From: Lysinibacillus_B sp031181585 | GTDB taxonomy: Bacteria; Bacillota; Bacilli; Bacillales_A; Planococcaceae | Assembly: GCF_047301505.1 (NCBI RefSeq) | Contig: NZ_CP154840.1 | Location: forward strand, 3,410,001-3,474,000 | Direction of reading: 5' to 3' | Length of the DNA stretch: 64,000 bases | The notes under the pieces: generated by a model | What the model was told of the DNA's origin: nothing | The model's input: only the letters and a program-made list of their open reading frames with translations | Database searches by the model: none | Shown here: piece after piece, positions 34,750 through 43,974 of the stretch | Layout of the letters: each line of letters begins with the position of its first letter | Numbering within the stretch: position 1 is the first letter of the stretch | Position numbers and translations under genes: made by a program

Positions 34750-35571
34750 TTAGCCAAAACGACCGGAAATATAGTCTTCTGTGCGCTTGTCTGTCGGATT
34801 AGAGAAAATGATATCTGTTTTATCGTATTCAACGATTTCTCCATTTAAGAAGAAAGCCGTTTTATCGCTGATACGGGCTGCCTGCTGCATATTATGTGTC
34901 ACAATCACAATTGTGTAATTCTCTTTCAGCTGGGCGATAAGCTCTTCAACTTTCAGTGTTGAAATTGGATCAAGCGCTGACGTTGGCTCATCCATTAAAA
35001 TAACATCCGGCTTCATCGCAATTGCCCGGGCAATACATACACGCTGCTGCTGCCCGCCGGAAAGACCAAGTGCCGACGATTTCAGGCGGTCCTTTACCTC
35101 ATCCCAGATAGCCGCGCCGCGAAGGCTGTCTTCTACAATTTGATTTAGCACCTTTTTGTTTTTAATCCCTTGCATGCGAGGGCCGTATGCTACATTATCA
35201 TAAATACTCATCGGGAACAGGTTCGGCTTTTGGAACACCATTCCTACCTTTGTACGAAGCTTGATCACATCGTTCGAGCGGTAAATGTTTTCGTCGTCGA
35301 TTACGATATCACCGTTGATTTTCACTCCGTCAATTAAATCGTTCATACGGTTTAATGTACGTAAAAATGTTGACTTCCCGCAGCCGGAAGGACCGATTAA
35401 CGCAGTGACTTCCTTTTGCTGAATATCCAATGATACATTATAAAGCGCCTGTTTTTCTCCATAATGTAAATTTAAATTACTTACTTTTATTTTTTCCTTT
35501 TCAGCAGCTGCTTCCTTCACAAATGCAAATGAACTTGCTCTCATTATCGGTTTTTCCATTGTAATTGTCAT
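34750..35571 (-). CDS. pstB: Phosphate ABC transporter ATPase
   Basis: This 273-residue ATPase has Walker A GPSGCGKSTFLR, the PstB-specific LNRMNDLIDGVKINGDI, Q-loop VGMVFQKPNLFPMSIYDNVAYG, signature LSGGQQQR and Walker B VILMDEPTSALDP. It powers PstCA. Last gene of pstSCAB; no phoU follows. Confidence 0.95.
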   Translation of the reverse strand: MTITMEKPIMRASSFAFVKEAAAEKEKIKVSNLNLHYGEKQALYNVSLDIQQKEVTALIGPSGCGKSTFLRTLNRMNDLIDGVKINGDIVIDDENIYRSNDVIKLRTKVGMVFQKPNLFPMSIYDNVAYGPRMQGIKNKKVLNQIVEDSLRGAAIWDEVKDRLKSSALGLSGGQQQRVCIARAIAMKPDVILMDEPTSALDPISTLKVEELIAQLKENYTIVIVTHNMQQAARISDKTAFFLNGEIVEYDKTDIIFSNPTDKRTEDYISGRFG

Positions 35572-35583
35572 AGCGATACCCCT

Positions 35584-36420
35584 TTAATAATCTGCCTTGT
35601 TTAATTTTTTCGAAACGAATGTCGCGCCAAAATTCAATGCTAAAATGATTACGATCAACACAATTCCGACAGCTGCCGCTAGCCCGATGTCTCCGGATTC
35701 CTGTGTAACCAGGTAGGAATGTACAGTCAGCGTACGTGCTGATGAGAAGATGCTTTCCGGCATTGCTGCTACTGTTCCTGCCGTCAGGAAGATCGCTGCC
35801 GATTCACCGACAATACGTCCAATCGATAAAATGATACCCGATAAGATCCCAGGCATTGCACTTGGCAAAATCACCTTAATAAGTGTCTGAAGCTTTGTTG
35901 TACCGAGTGCGAGTGAACCCTCCCGATAAGACTGAGGTACCGTTTTTAACGCCTCCTCCGTCGTACGGATGATTACCGGCAATACAATAATCGTTAATGT
36001 CAGGGAAGCTGAGATAATCGACATCCCTAATTTTAATGTCGTGACAAAGAACACAGCACCAAACAAACCATAGATAATCGATGGAATACCTGTTAAGCTT
36101 TCCGTCGCAAAGCGGATTGTTTTCACTAATCGTCCCTGCTTTGCATACTCCTGCAAATAAACCGCTGCTAAAATGCCAATCGGTGTTGCAATTAATAATG
36201 AAATACCGATCGTATAAAGAGTTGTAACAATCATCGGCCAAATACCGCCATCACCTGTTGGCGAGTAGTCACCGAAAATAAAATCAAAGCTAATGTATGA
36301 AATTCCTTTATAAAAGATATATCCAACGATTACGACGAGGACGGCTATTGATACAAAGGCAGATAGCCATAGCAGGCCCCGCAGCATATTTTCTTTTGCT
36401 TGTCTCACCTTATTGACCAC
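35584..36420 (-). CDS. pstA: Phosphate ABC transporter permease PstA
   Basis: Six-helix permease, 278 residues, with VPQSYREGSLALGTTKLQTLIKVILPSAMPGI (coupling helix) and IGRIVGESAAIFLTAG. Its start overlaps the pstC end by 11 bases, so the two are coupled. Confidence 0.94.
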   Translation of the reverse strand: MVNKVRQAKENMLRGLLWLSAFVSIAVLVVIVGYIFYKGISYISFDFIFGDYSPTGDGGIWPMIVTTLYTIGISLLIATPIGILAAVYLQEYAKQGRLVKTIRFATESLTGIPSIIYGLFGAVFFVTTLKLGMSIISASLTLTIIVLPVIIRTTEEALKTVPQSYREGSLALGTTKLQTLIKVILPSAMPGILSGIILSIGRIVGESAAIFLTAGTVAAMPESIFSSARTLTVHSYLVTQESGDIGLAAAVGIVLIVIILALNFGATFVSKKLNKADY

Positions 36421-37321
36421 CTTTTGCCGTAATTTTCGCTAATACAAAGTTTAAAAGTAAAATGAAAGAGAATAACACAATCCCTGTTGCAAACAGCATT
36501 TCCTGATGCGTCCCGAATGCATAGCCCATCTCGAGTGCAATGTTCGTCGTTAATGGACGAACCGAATCTGTCAAACTTGTTGGGATGATCAAGCTGTTAC
36601 CTGCCACGAGAATCACTGCCATCGTTTCACCGATCGCCCGGCCTAGTCCAAGGACAATGGCAGCCATGATTCCTGATTTCGCTGCCGGCACCACTACTTT
36701 AAAAATCGTACCGATTTGCGAAGCACCAAGCGCCATAGATCCTTCCCGATATGTTTTCGGCACTGCACGAATTGCTGTTTCTGCAACCGTCACAATCGTC
36801 GGCAGCATCATAATCGCCAGTACGATGATAACTGCCAGCAAGCTCTGTCCGCGCGCAAGGCCTAAGTTATTTTGCAGAAACGGAACAATAATCGCTAAAC
36901 CGAATACCCCGTACAAGACAGACGGGATACCTGCTAATAACTGAATAGCCGGCGATAACACTTTTGCTACTGATTTTGGTGCAATTTCAGCGAGGAAAAT
37001 CGCTGTAAATAACCCAACCGGTACGCCTATTACTAATGCTCCTGCTGTCGCAAATAGAGAAGCGACAATCATAGGGAAGATCCCAAACTTGTCCTCACTC
37101 GGTACCCATTCTGATCCAAAGATGAAATCGATGAAGCTATAGCCATCCGCAATAAATGGATTCGACCCTTTATAAAAGACAAACCCAATAATGAGCAACA
37201 AACTTAATACCGACAATAATGCACAGCCTAAAAATATTTTTGCTGACAAGCTTTCAAGCAAGTATTTCCGCTTGTTCGCTTTCGTCATTTCTTCATGCTT
37301 TTCCATGTTTGCGGTAGTCAC
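36410..37321 (-). CDS. pstC: Phosphate ABC transporter permease PstC
   Basis: 303-residue permease with a cytoplasmic leader (TTANMEKHEEMTKANKRKYL), GLFTAIFLAEIAPKSVAKVL, VPKTYREGSMALGASQIGTIFKVVVPAAKSGI and LGRAIGETMAVILVAGNS. It forms the membrane channel with PstA. Confidence 0.94.
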   Translation of the reverse strand: MTTANMEKHEEMTKANKRKYLLESLSAKIFLGCALLSVLSLLLIIGFVFYKGSNPFIADGYSFIDFIFGSEWVPSEDKFGIFPMIVASLFATAGALVIGVPVGLFTAIFLAEIAPKSVAKVLSPAIQLLAGIPSVLYGVFGLAIIVPFLQNNLGLARGQSLLAVIIVLAIMMLPTIVTVAETAIRAVPKTYREGSMALGASQIGTIFKVVVPAAKSGIMAAIVLGLGRAIGETMAVILVAGNSLIIPTSLTDSVRPLTTNIALEMGYAFGTHQEMLFATGIVLFSFILLLNFVLAKITAKGGQ

Positions 37322-37335
37322 TACAATTCCTCCAA

Positions 37336-38157
37336 TTAGTTAACGCGAATCGCGCCAGATGATTCAACAATCTCCTGCCCTTCATCGCTTAAGATAAAGT
37401 CGATAAATGATTGGCCTGCTTTTGTCAGCTCCGCTGCACGGTGCACAAAAAGGAATGGCCGGGACAGACTATATTCATTTGCTAGTACATTTTCCGCCGT
37501 TGCCTCTACTCCGTTGATGTCAACTGTTGCAATCGACTCATCAATATATTCAAAGGAAATAAATCCTACTGCATGCTTATTTGTTGCAACCGTTGTTTTA
37601 ATATTTCCGTTCCCGCTTGCTACGATTGCATTACGAATTAATTCACCTGAAGAGTAACCGACGATTTCCTGAAATGCATCACGTGAACCTGAACCATCTT
37701 CACGCGAAACAACCACGATTTCCATATCGTCACCGCCAAGCTCCTTCCAGTTCGTCACTTCACCCGTAAAAATTTGCTTCACCTGATCCATTGTCAAATT
37801 ATCTACTTTATTTGTCGGGTGTGTGACAACCACAATCCCGTCATAGGCAATGACTACTTCCTCTAGCTCTGCTTTTTCTTCTTCTTTTAAATCACGGCTA
37901 GACATACCGATTTCCGAAACACCCGTCGTTGCATTTGTAATTCCTGCCGAGGAACCAATTTGGTTTACTTCGATATTCACTGCTTCCTGCTCTTCATATT
38001 TCATCGCAAGCTTCTCTGCTAATGGCCCAACGGATGTCGAACCCGAAATGGCAATCGTTGCTCCTGCCGCTGCTTCCTGTGCGCTATCTTTTCCACATGC
38101 AGCGAGTAGTGCGACCATCGTCATCAGCAAAATTAGTTGCATCCACCTTTTCATCAT
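37336..38157 (-). CDS. pstS: Phosphate-binding lipoprotein PstS
   Basis: Lipobox ALLAAC, then ISGSTSVGPLAEKLA (phosphate loop), SSAGITNATTGVSEIGMSSR and SREDGSGSRDAFQEIVG, all contact regions of PstS. 273 residues, GGAGGT upstream. First gene of the operon, behind tandem Pho boxes. Confidence 0.94.
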   Translation of the reverse strand: MMKRWMQLILLMTMVALLAACGKDSAQEAAAGATIAISGSTSVGPLAEKLAMKYEEQEAVNIEVNQIGSSAGITNATTGVSEIGMSSRDLKEEEKAELEEVVIAYDGIVVVTHPTNKVDNLTMDQVKQIFTGEVTNWKELGGDDMEIVVVSREDGSGSRDAFQEIVGYSSGELIRNAIVASGNGNIKTTVATNKHAVGFISFEYIDESIATVDINGVEATAENVLANEYSLSRPFLFVHRAAELTKAGQSFIDFILSDEGQEIVESSGAIRVN

Positions 38158-38225
38158 TCGGTACCTCCATGACTTTTAATCTAGTTTTAGAATAAAGGAT
38201 ATTTATTAACGTTCGATGGATGTTT

Positions 38226-38323
38226 TGTAAACGTAGTGTAAAAAGTTTATTTCTATTTGAAAATTCGGTGAACAATATTTAGACTTTTCTAACAACTAGC
38301 TAATTATTGTAAATCATTGTAAA
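38226..38323 (-). promoter_or_regulatory. Two pairs of Pho-box repeats upstream of pstS
   Basis: On the coding strand TTTACA is repeated at 38242-38237 and 38231-38226 (11-base period) and again at 38323-38318 and 38313-38308 (10-base period). Direct TT(A/T)ACA repeats about 11 bases apart are PhoP binding sites in Bacillus. Two pairs about 80 bases apart suggest core and secondary binding. Activation in phosphate starvation is expected. Confidence 0.7.
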
Positions 38324-38354
38324 ATTCATTTGACTCTCTCTTCTACTCGAAATT

Positions 38355-38383
38355 AAAAACGACCTTGATCTCTCAAGGTCGTT
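38355..38383 (-). terminator. Terminator of the coiled-coil protein gene
   Basis: AACGACCTTGA pairs with TCAAGGTCGTT around TCT; the A-run gives a minus-strand T-run. Confidence 0.8.
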
Positions 38384-38425
38384 TCATCTTACATATAAAA
38401 TTGAATCAAATTCTCGTGCCTGGCT

Positions 38426-39268
38426 TTAATTTTTCATATAAATTCGGTTAAATTGCTCATACGCCTTTTCCATCTTCTCTTCCAGGAAATTAGTGCGTTC
38501 ATAAAGAATAGAACGTAAATGGTGAACTTGGCGCATTAATTTGTCCATTACCCCCTCCTGGCCTTCTACCCGATCGATCAAGTCTTTCTGTGTTTCTTCT
38601 ATAGTAGAAACCTGATTCGCCATCGTTTGCTGGAGGTCATGATGCTCATCCATTTTGCTCATCACTTCTTCATGCGAACCTCCTAGCTGCTTCAATCGGT
38701 TCATCACCTCATCTGTGACCAAGGTGAACTGATCAAGCTGCTGGGAAATTTCCTCCTGGAGATCCTGATACTGATCTAAACGGCTGATCATTTCTTCGTT
38801 CACCGTCGTTTGTTGATCCAGACGATCCGTCATTTTCTGATTTGTACCTGTTAATTCATCCAGCTTCTGTTCAAGTTCTGTATATGTTTTCCCGACATGC
38901 TCCATTTGCTCCAGCAGCATTTTAATCTCCTGCTGCTCCACAGTGACAGTCGCTTGGAGCTCCTGATTTTGGTTTTCCAGCTTCTCCAGCCAGCCCGTTA
39001 TGTGCTGCTCCACTTTCTCATGCTGGCCATTGAGCTCACCAAGCTGCTTGTCGATCACCCGCCATTTATTCATCTGTCTTACTGTCACATTTGTATGGTG
39101 CTGCTTCAGTACACGGATAGCCCGGTGAAGCAATTCATTTGATGCCTGCTGTTCCTTCACAAATTCCGCCAAATAATCACTCTTATACTCAACCTGATTA
39201 TTGTCAATCAGCTGATCATTATTTATAAATACACGTGAGTGTCGGCTGCCGTTCATAGATAACCCCAT
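38426..39268 (-). CDS. Long coiled-coil protein, function unknown
   Basis: From about residue 60 to the end the 280-residue sequence is a nearly continuous heptad coiled coil, rich in Gln and Glu, with repeating units of the type ...LEQKLDELTGTNQKMTDRLDQ... and ...EEMISRLDQYQDLQEEISQQL.... The N-terminus has VFINNDQLIDNNQVEYKSDYLAEFV. No membrane segment or signal. GGAGG lies before the ATG. It could be a structural or spore/filament-related protein. I recognise no family. Confidence 0.7.
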   Translation of the reverse strand: MGLSMNGSRHSRVFINNDQLIDNNQVEYKSDYLAEFVKEQQASNELLHRAIRVLKQHHTNVTVRQMNKWRVIDKQLGELNGQHEKVEQHITGWLEKLENQNQELQATVTVEQQEIKMLLEQMEHVGKTYTELEQKLDELTGTNQKMTDRLDQQTTVNEEMISRLDQYQDLQEEISQQLDQFTLVTDEVMNRLKQLGGSHEEVMSKMDEHHDLQQTMANQVSTIEETQKDLIDRVEGQEGVMDKLMRQVHHLRSILYERTNFLEEKMEKAYEQFNRIYMKN

Positions 39269-39601
39269 CTCTTTCCTCCTTCAATATTCCCGGTTCTATA
39301 TCATATGTTGATTGGGGTACGGCGTGTATTTGACGAAAAGAGTATAGTAAGTGAAAACAGGTATTTACGAATATCCACGGTTATAGATACGGGTACAGAA
39401 ACGCTTCTTTTCAAAACATTTAACAGGCAGATAGCGAGGTACTGTATTCAGCAATCGAGCGCGATGGAAAAGCATATTCAGGACCTTTTTGCTTTTTAGG
39501 GTCACAATATGAAATAATTCCAGTAAAGAAAACAACTAGAGTACTGGATGAAACAACTATGTAAACAAGGATGAAAATTCACTAAAAAGGGCTGAAGCGG
39601 C

Positions 39602-40525
39602 ATGGAGTTACGACATTTAGAGTATTTTTTAATGGTTAGTAAAGAACTGCATTTTACGAAGGCAGCTGAAAATTTAGGAATCTCACAACCCACTTTAAGC
39701 CATCAAATTAAGATGCTTGAAAAAGAGGTAGGCTATTCGTTGTTTAACCGAGTTGGGAAGAGAATTGAACTTACGAGGGTCGGAGAAATTGTCCAGCGAG
39801 AGGCGTTAAATATTCAAGCTTCCATCCAAAGTATGTCTTCGCAGATTACAGCATTTTCGAAAGTAGAAATGGGAGAATTGAAGATTGCTGTGCTGCCAGG
39901 AGAAATAACGGATTTGGTATCTACTTTGTGTATTCAATTTAACCAGCTGTATCCAAGCATTAAAGTGCTTATTGAAACTACAGATCAAGTAGAAAAGGCT
40001 GTCCTCGAAAATCAGGCTGATTTTGGTATAGGTTTTCAGCTTGATCAATATGATATGCTGCAAGTAACAAAATTGTATGAGGAAGAATTTTATCTGATTA
40101 GCAGTCAACAGAAGGAAGAACAAAAAGTTTCCTTTTCTTCTGTTTTAGATAGCCCTCTTATTTTATTTCCGAACAGTCATCAATGCAGAAAATTGCTTAA
40201 TAAGACCAGCGCTAAATTTGGTAAGAAGTTAGAGCCGATCATTGAAACGTCTAGTATTAAATCGATTCTGAATCTAGTTCGAAATGATGTCGGTCTTAGT
40301 GTTGTCTCACGTACATTGTACGAATTTTATGATACAGAGGATTTATTTTTCCAGCGTATTGAAAAACCAGCTTTGACTAGGGACGTTTATCTCGTAATGA
40401 AAAAGAATTGTTTTATTAATTATGCAGCACGTGAATATATTAAATTATTAGTACGTGAAATCGAAAAGCTTCATTTTCATACAGAGAAAGAGGCAATGCA
40501 ATCTTTGTCTAATTTTGTATTATAG
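39602..40525 (+). CDS. LysR-family transcriptional regulator
   Basis: 307 residues with the LysR helix-turn-helix (LEYFLMVSKELHFTKAAENLGISQPTLSHQIKMLEKEVGYSLFNR) and a periplasmic-binding-like effector domain (MGELKIAVLPGEITDLV onward). It is 189 bases upstream of the CoA-transferase gene in the same direction and probably controls it. A dyad at 40535-40554 between them may be its site. Confidence 0.88.
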   Translation: MELRHLEYFLMVSKELHFTKAAENLGISQPTLSHQIKMLEKEVGYSLFNRVGKRIELTRVGEIVQREALNIQASIQSMSSQITAFSKVEMGELKIAVLPGEITDLVSTLCIQFNQLYPSIKVLIETTDQVEKAVLENQADFGIGFQLDQYDMLQVTKLYEEEFYLISSQQKEEQKVSFSSVLDSPLILFPNSHQCRKLLNKTSAKFGKKLEPIIETSSIKSILNLVRNDVGLSVVSRTLYEFYDTEDLFFQRIEKPALTRDVYLVMKKNCFINYAAREYIKLLVREIEKLHFHTEKEAMQSLSNFVL

Positions 40526-40534
40526 TTTGTATCT

Positions 40535-40554
40535 ATCATTATCATAGAAATGAT
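40535..40554 (+). promoter_or_regulatory. Dyad between lysR and the CoA-transferase gene
   Basis: ATCATT, 8 bases, AATGAT: a T-N11-A-containing dyad of the kind bound by LysR proteins, about 160 bases before the CoA-transferase start. Candidate operator only. Confidence 0.4.
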
Positions 40555-40713
40555 GTAATAGACTGACGGTATAGTCCTCTTTACAATGAAGACAAGGCCA
40601 CTCATGAAAATGAGAAATAAATATGGCAAGGGGGTTTATCATCAACTGGGAATGCCTATAAATTTTTTGCCAGCATTTCATCAAGTAAAAAACTAATTAT
40701 GAGGTGATTGTTA

Positions 40714-42225
40714 ATGAGTAAGGATTTAAAGCAATTCATCAGAAATGAAGCGTTTTTGGGTAAAGTTGTTTCAGCTGAGGAGGCAGCTTCTTGGATTGAA
40801 GACGGAATGAACCTTGGCATGAGTGGATTTACGCTTTTCGGTGAGCCGAAAGAATTTCCTCTTGCACTTTCCAAGCGTGGTGAGAAAGAAGACTTTAAGG
40901 TGAACTTATATACGGGTGCTTCGTTAGGCCCGACAGCTGACCAATCAATGGCCGAAGCCGGTATCCTTAACTTACGTGTTCCTTACCAGGGCAATGCTGT
41001 GATGCGCGGGAAAATCAATAGAGGTGAGATTTTCTATATTGACCAGCATCTATCACACACAGCAGAAGAGGTACGAAAAGGAACATTAGGAAAAATTGAT
41101 TATGCCGTTATTGAAGCCGCTGCCATCACGGAGGAAGGCTATATTATTCCGACAGGTTCTGTAGGAAACTCGCCGATTTTTGTAGAAAGAGCCGAAAACG
41201 TTATCATTGAGCTAAACACCTCTGCCCCGAGCGCATACGAAGGGCTTCACGATATTTATGTACAGAAAGATCAAGGGGAACGAAGAGAGATTCCTATTTA
41301 CAATGTGGCAGACCGGATTGGAGAAATCGGTATTAAAGTCAATCCAGACAAAGTAAAAGGAATTGTTTTATCGGAGCAGCCTGATATCCCTTCCCCATTA
41401 TTTGAGCCAAATGAGGAAACACAGCAAATTGCCAATCACTTATTAAGCTTCCTAGCTGGAGAAGTGGAGGCAGGAAATTTACCAGAGTCATTAGCCCCAT
41501 TACAGTCCGGCGTAGGTTCTGTTGCGAATGCTGTTTTAAATGGGATGAAGCATTCTCAGTTTAAGGATATCGAAGTATTTTCTGAAGTGCTGCAGGATGG
41601 TGTCTTTGACTTGATCGATGCAGGGATCGTTAAATTTGCAGCAGGTACTTCGTTCTCGCTTTCTAAGAAACGTGTAGATTCATTAGCCGGGGATTTAGAA
41701 AAATACAAGGACAAAATTATGTTTAGACCGCAGGAAATTTCTAATAACCCGGAAGTCATCCGCCGGTTAGGTATTATTTCATTTAACACTGCTCTTGAAG
41801 TAGATATTTACGGAAATGTCAATTCAACTCATGTGAGCGGAACAAAAATTATGAATGGAATCGGCGGTTCTGGAGATTTTGCCCGTAACGCCAAAATTAC
41901 AATCTTTGTCACATCATCTTTGGCAAAAGACGGGGCTATTTCAGCAATCGTTCCTTTCGTATCACATATTGACCATACAGAACATGATGTAGATGTCATT
42001 GTGACAGAGCAAGGTTATGCTGACCTGCGTGGACTGCCGCCGGTAAAAAGAGCAGAAAAACTGATTGAAATTGCACATCCTACTTACAGACCACAGTTAC
42101 GCGCTTACTTTGAAGAAGCAAAAGAAAAGGTTGGCGGTCATACTCCGCATATTCTTGAAAAAGCTTTCTCATTCCATACAAGCCTTAAAGAAAAAGGCAC
42201 GATGTTAATGAGTGAGGAAAACTAA
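40714..42225 (+). CDS. Acetyl-CoA hydrolase/transferase family protein (succinate:acetate CoA-transferase type)
   Basis: 503 residues with the Cat1/AarC family features: SGFTLFGEPKEFPLAL near the start, VFSEVLQDG containing the Glu that forms the CoA thioester, and the glycine loop GIGGSGDFARNA. It transfers CoA between acetate, succinate or propionate. ATG 40714 has GAGGTG upstream; the TTG at 40708 is not used. It is followed after 29 bases by the YfiT-like gene. Confidence 0.88.
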   Translation: MSKDLKQFIRNEAFLGKVVSAEEAASWIEDGMNLGMSGFTLFGEPKEFPLALSKRGEKEDFKVNLYTGASLGPTADQSMAEAGILNLRVPYQGNAVMRGKINRGEIFYIDQHLSHTAEEVRKGTLGKIDYAVIEAAAITEEGYIIPTGSVGNSPIFVERAENVIIELNTSAPSAYEGLHDIYVQKDQGERREIPIYNVADRIGEIGIKVNPDKVKGIVLSEQPDIPSPLFEPNEETQQIANHLLSFLAGEVEAGNLPESLAPLQSGVGSVANAVLNGMKHSQFKDIEVFSEVLQDGVFDLIDAGIVKFAAGTSFSLSKKRVDSLAGDLEKYKDKIMFRPQEISNNPEVIRRLGIISFNTALEVDIYGNVNSTHVSGTKIMNGIGGSGDFARNAKITIFVTSSLAKDGAISAIVPFVSHIDHTEHDVDVIVTEQGYADLRGLPPVKRAEKLIEIAHPTYRPQLRAYFEEAKEKVGGHTPHILEKAFSFHTSLKEKGTMLMSEEN

Positions 42226-42254
42226 AAATAACGAATAAGGAAAGGGGCTTAAAA

Positions 42255-42764
42255 ATGGATGTACGATACCCAATTGGGCAACTGCAGGTTCCTGAAGAAG
42301 TAACATTAGAAAATGTTCAAGATTGGCTAAAGGAGATCGAAATTTACACAACACGCTTAAGAGAAACGGTTGATTCATTAAGTGATGAAGAATTAAGCAA
42401 AACATATCGCGAAGGTGCCTGGACAGTTCGTCAGCTTATTCATCATATTGCAGATTCCCAGCTGAATATGTATCAGCGTTTGAAGCTGGCTTTAACAGAT
42501 GAAAATCCAACCATACCGGGGTTCGACGAAGAAAAGTGGGCGGTCCAGCCGGATACAAAGCTCCCTGTCGAGCCTTCGATTAAAATGCTTGAAGGGATCA
42601 ATGAGCGCATTGTATCTTTAGGATCCAGTTTAACTGAAGAACAATTAGGCCGAACTTTTATCCACCAGAAAAACGGTCAAGTAACAGTTGCAGCAAAAGT
42701 TGCAAAATTAGCCTGGCATGAAAACCATCACTTGGCTCATATCAAAATCGCATTATCAAATTAA
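42255..42764 (+). CDS. DinB-like metal-dependent protein of YfiT type (putative bacillithiol transferase)
   Basis: 169 residues starting VRYPIGQ, with GAWTVRQLIHHIADSQLNMYQRLKLALT and a C-terminal HENHHLAHI. The three His expected to hold a metal ion (one in HHIADS, two in HENHHLAH) are present. B. subtilis YfiT has the same layout, and relatives act as bacillithiol S-transferases. Substrate unknown. GGAAAGGGG upstream; probably co-transcribed with the CoA-transferase. Confidence 0.82.
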   Translation: MDVRYPIGQLQVPEEVTLENVQDWLKEIEIYTTRLRETVDSLSDEELSKTYREGAWTVRQLIHHIADSQLNMYQRLKLALTDENPTIPGFDEEKWAVQPDTKLPVEPSIKMLEGINERIVSLGSSLTEEQLGRTFIHQKNGQVTVAAKVAKLAWHENHHLAHIKIALSN

Positions 42765-42778
42765 TACAATCTGTGTTG

Positions 42779-42813
42779 AATTGGCTTTTCGAACTTCGAT
42801 AAGCCAATTTTTT
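42779..42813 (+). terminator. Terminator of the CoA-transferase/YfiT unit
   Basis: AATTGGCTT pairs with AAGCCAATT and is followed by T residues. Confidence 0.85.
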
Positions 42814-42969
42814 CATTAGTCGCTCTGCCCTCTTACTAATATGTTTGGAGCAGCCTATCATGCGTTAGCCGTTCTAAGGATAACTGTTCAAATGACTCCC
42901 TAGAGTAAAAAGCAAAATAAAAAAACAGCAAATCCATATGCATTAAGGATTTGCTGCTTGTTAAACTGA

Positions 42970-43042
42970 TGGTCTCGACAGGGTTCGAACCTGCGACCCC
43001 CACCTTGTCGAGGTGGTGCTCTCCCAGCTGAGCTACAAGACC
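42970..43042 (-). tRNA. tRNA-Val (GAC anticodon), C at position 33
   Basis: The minus strand folds as a 73-base tRNA: acceptor GGTCTTG/CGAGACC (one G-U), D stem GCTC/GAGC, anticodon stem CCACC/GGTGG, T arm GCAGG-TTCGAAC-CCTGT, discriminator A, CCA not encoded. The anticodon loop is TCGACAA, placing GAC at 34-36 and C at 33, where nearly all tRNAs have U. The gene stands alone. Confidence 0.88.
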
Positions 43043-43305
43043 GTATATACTAAAACGACATCACTTACATAGCAATCATAACACATCTTTTTTTGAATGG
43101 GTATCCCTGAAAAACATATTTTTTCCTTAGTATTTTAGTCTCCTAAAAATGTCTAACTTTTAAGAATAAGTTCCCCGTGGAACCATATAATTGATAACAA
43201 AGAATTTTCGGCAGAATGAATATATTTATTACAATCGTTAATATGACGCACTGACTTTATGCTGTTTATCCTACTCTCCTCTTTCACATAATTTTAAATT
43301 TCATC
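43043..43305. other. Intergenic stretch upstream of the yceI promoter
   Basis: AT-rich sequence between the tRNA gene and the YceI promoter; no gene or further site seen. Confidence 0.4.
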
Positions 43306-43334
43306 TTGACGAAATGAAAAAGAGCGTGTATATT
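43306..43334 (+). promoter_or_regulatory. SigA-type promoter of the YceI gene
   Basis: TTGACG (43306-43311), 17 bases, TATATT (43329-43334). Strong match; the operator dyad follows directly. Confidence 0.75.
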
Positions 43335-43345
43335 CAAATTAAATT

Positions 43346-43361
43346 ATCTCGAATTCGAGAT
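43346..43361 (+). promoter_or_regulatory. Perfect palindrome resembling the MhqR operator
   Basis: ATCTCGAATTCGAGAT is a perfect 16-base palindrome just downstream of the predicted transcription start. It matches the B. subtilis MhqR (MarR family) operator core as I recall it. A bound repressor would block elongation. This suggests induction of YceI by quinones or related electrophiles. Confidence 0.65.
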
Positions 43362-43390
43362 TCTTGATTTCAAAACAGGGGGAATTAAAC

Positions 43391-43915
43391 ATGACAAACT
43401 GGACAGTAGATCAATCACATTCAAACGTTGGCTTCTCGGTTAAACATATGATGGTATCAAAGGTAAAAGGAGTATTTGAAGATTACTCTGCAACAGTAAC
43501 TACAGCTGATTTATCGGATTTATCAGATGCAACAATTACATTTGATATTCAAGTAGCTTCAATCAGCACGAAATCAGAGGACCGTGACAACCACTTACGT
43601 TCAGCAGACTTTTTTGATGCGGATCAATATCCAACAATTTCATTCCAATCAACAGATATCGCAAAAGATGGCGATGATTACAAAGTAACTGGTGACTTAA
43701 CGATTAAAGATGTAACAAAACCAGTCACATTTAATGTTGAATTCAATGGTAGAGGAACAAATCCATGGGGTGTTGAGGTATACGGATTTGAAGCTGAAAC
43801 GAAAATTAACCGTGATGAATTTGGCTTAACATGGAACGCAGCTTTGGAAACAGGCGGCGTATTAGTCGGCAAAGAAATTAAAATTAATGTTGACCTAGAA
43901 GTCAACCCAGCTTAA
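43391..43915 (+). CDS. YceI-family polyisoprenoid-binding protein
   Basis: 174 residues beginning TNWTVDQSHSNVGFSVKHMMVSKVKGVF, with DRDNHLRSADFFDADQYPTISFQST and a lipocalin-like all-beta pattern typical of YceI. It binds an isoprenoid chain (quinone-like) in a barrel. No signal peptide, so it is probably cytoplasmic. ATG 43391 has GGGGGA upstream; the in-frame ATG at 43364 is not favoured because it lies beside the operator. Confidence 0.9.
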   Translation: MTNWTVDQSHSNVGFSVKHMMVSKVKGVFEDYSATVTTADLSDLSDATITFDIQVASISTKSEDRDNHLRSADFFDADQYPTISFQSTDIAKDGDDYKVTGDLTIKDVTKPVTFNVEFNGRGTNPWGVEVYGFEAETKINRDEFGLTWNAALETGGVLVGKEIKINVDLEVNPA

Positions 43916-43924
43916 CTATACAAA

Positions 43925-43955
43925 GAAGCATGCGTCCAATAAGTACGCATGCTTC
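43925..43955. terminator. Bidirectional terminator between yceI and yqhG
   Basis: GAAGCATGCGT pairs perfectly with ACGCATGCTTC, followed by T-rich sequence. Confidence 0.75.
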
Positions 43956-43974
43956 TCTCTTTATAAGTCCCAAC

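Noticed and set aside
39305..39499. 64-codon frame between the coiled-coil gene and lysR
   Set aside because: Composition is partly protein-like, but no ribosome binding site or family resemblance was found; may be a decayed gene.
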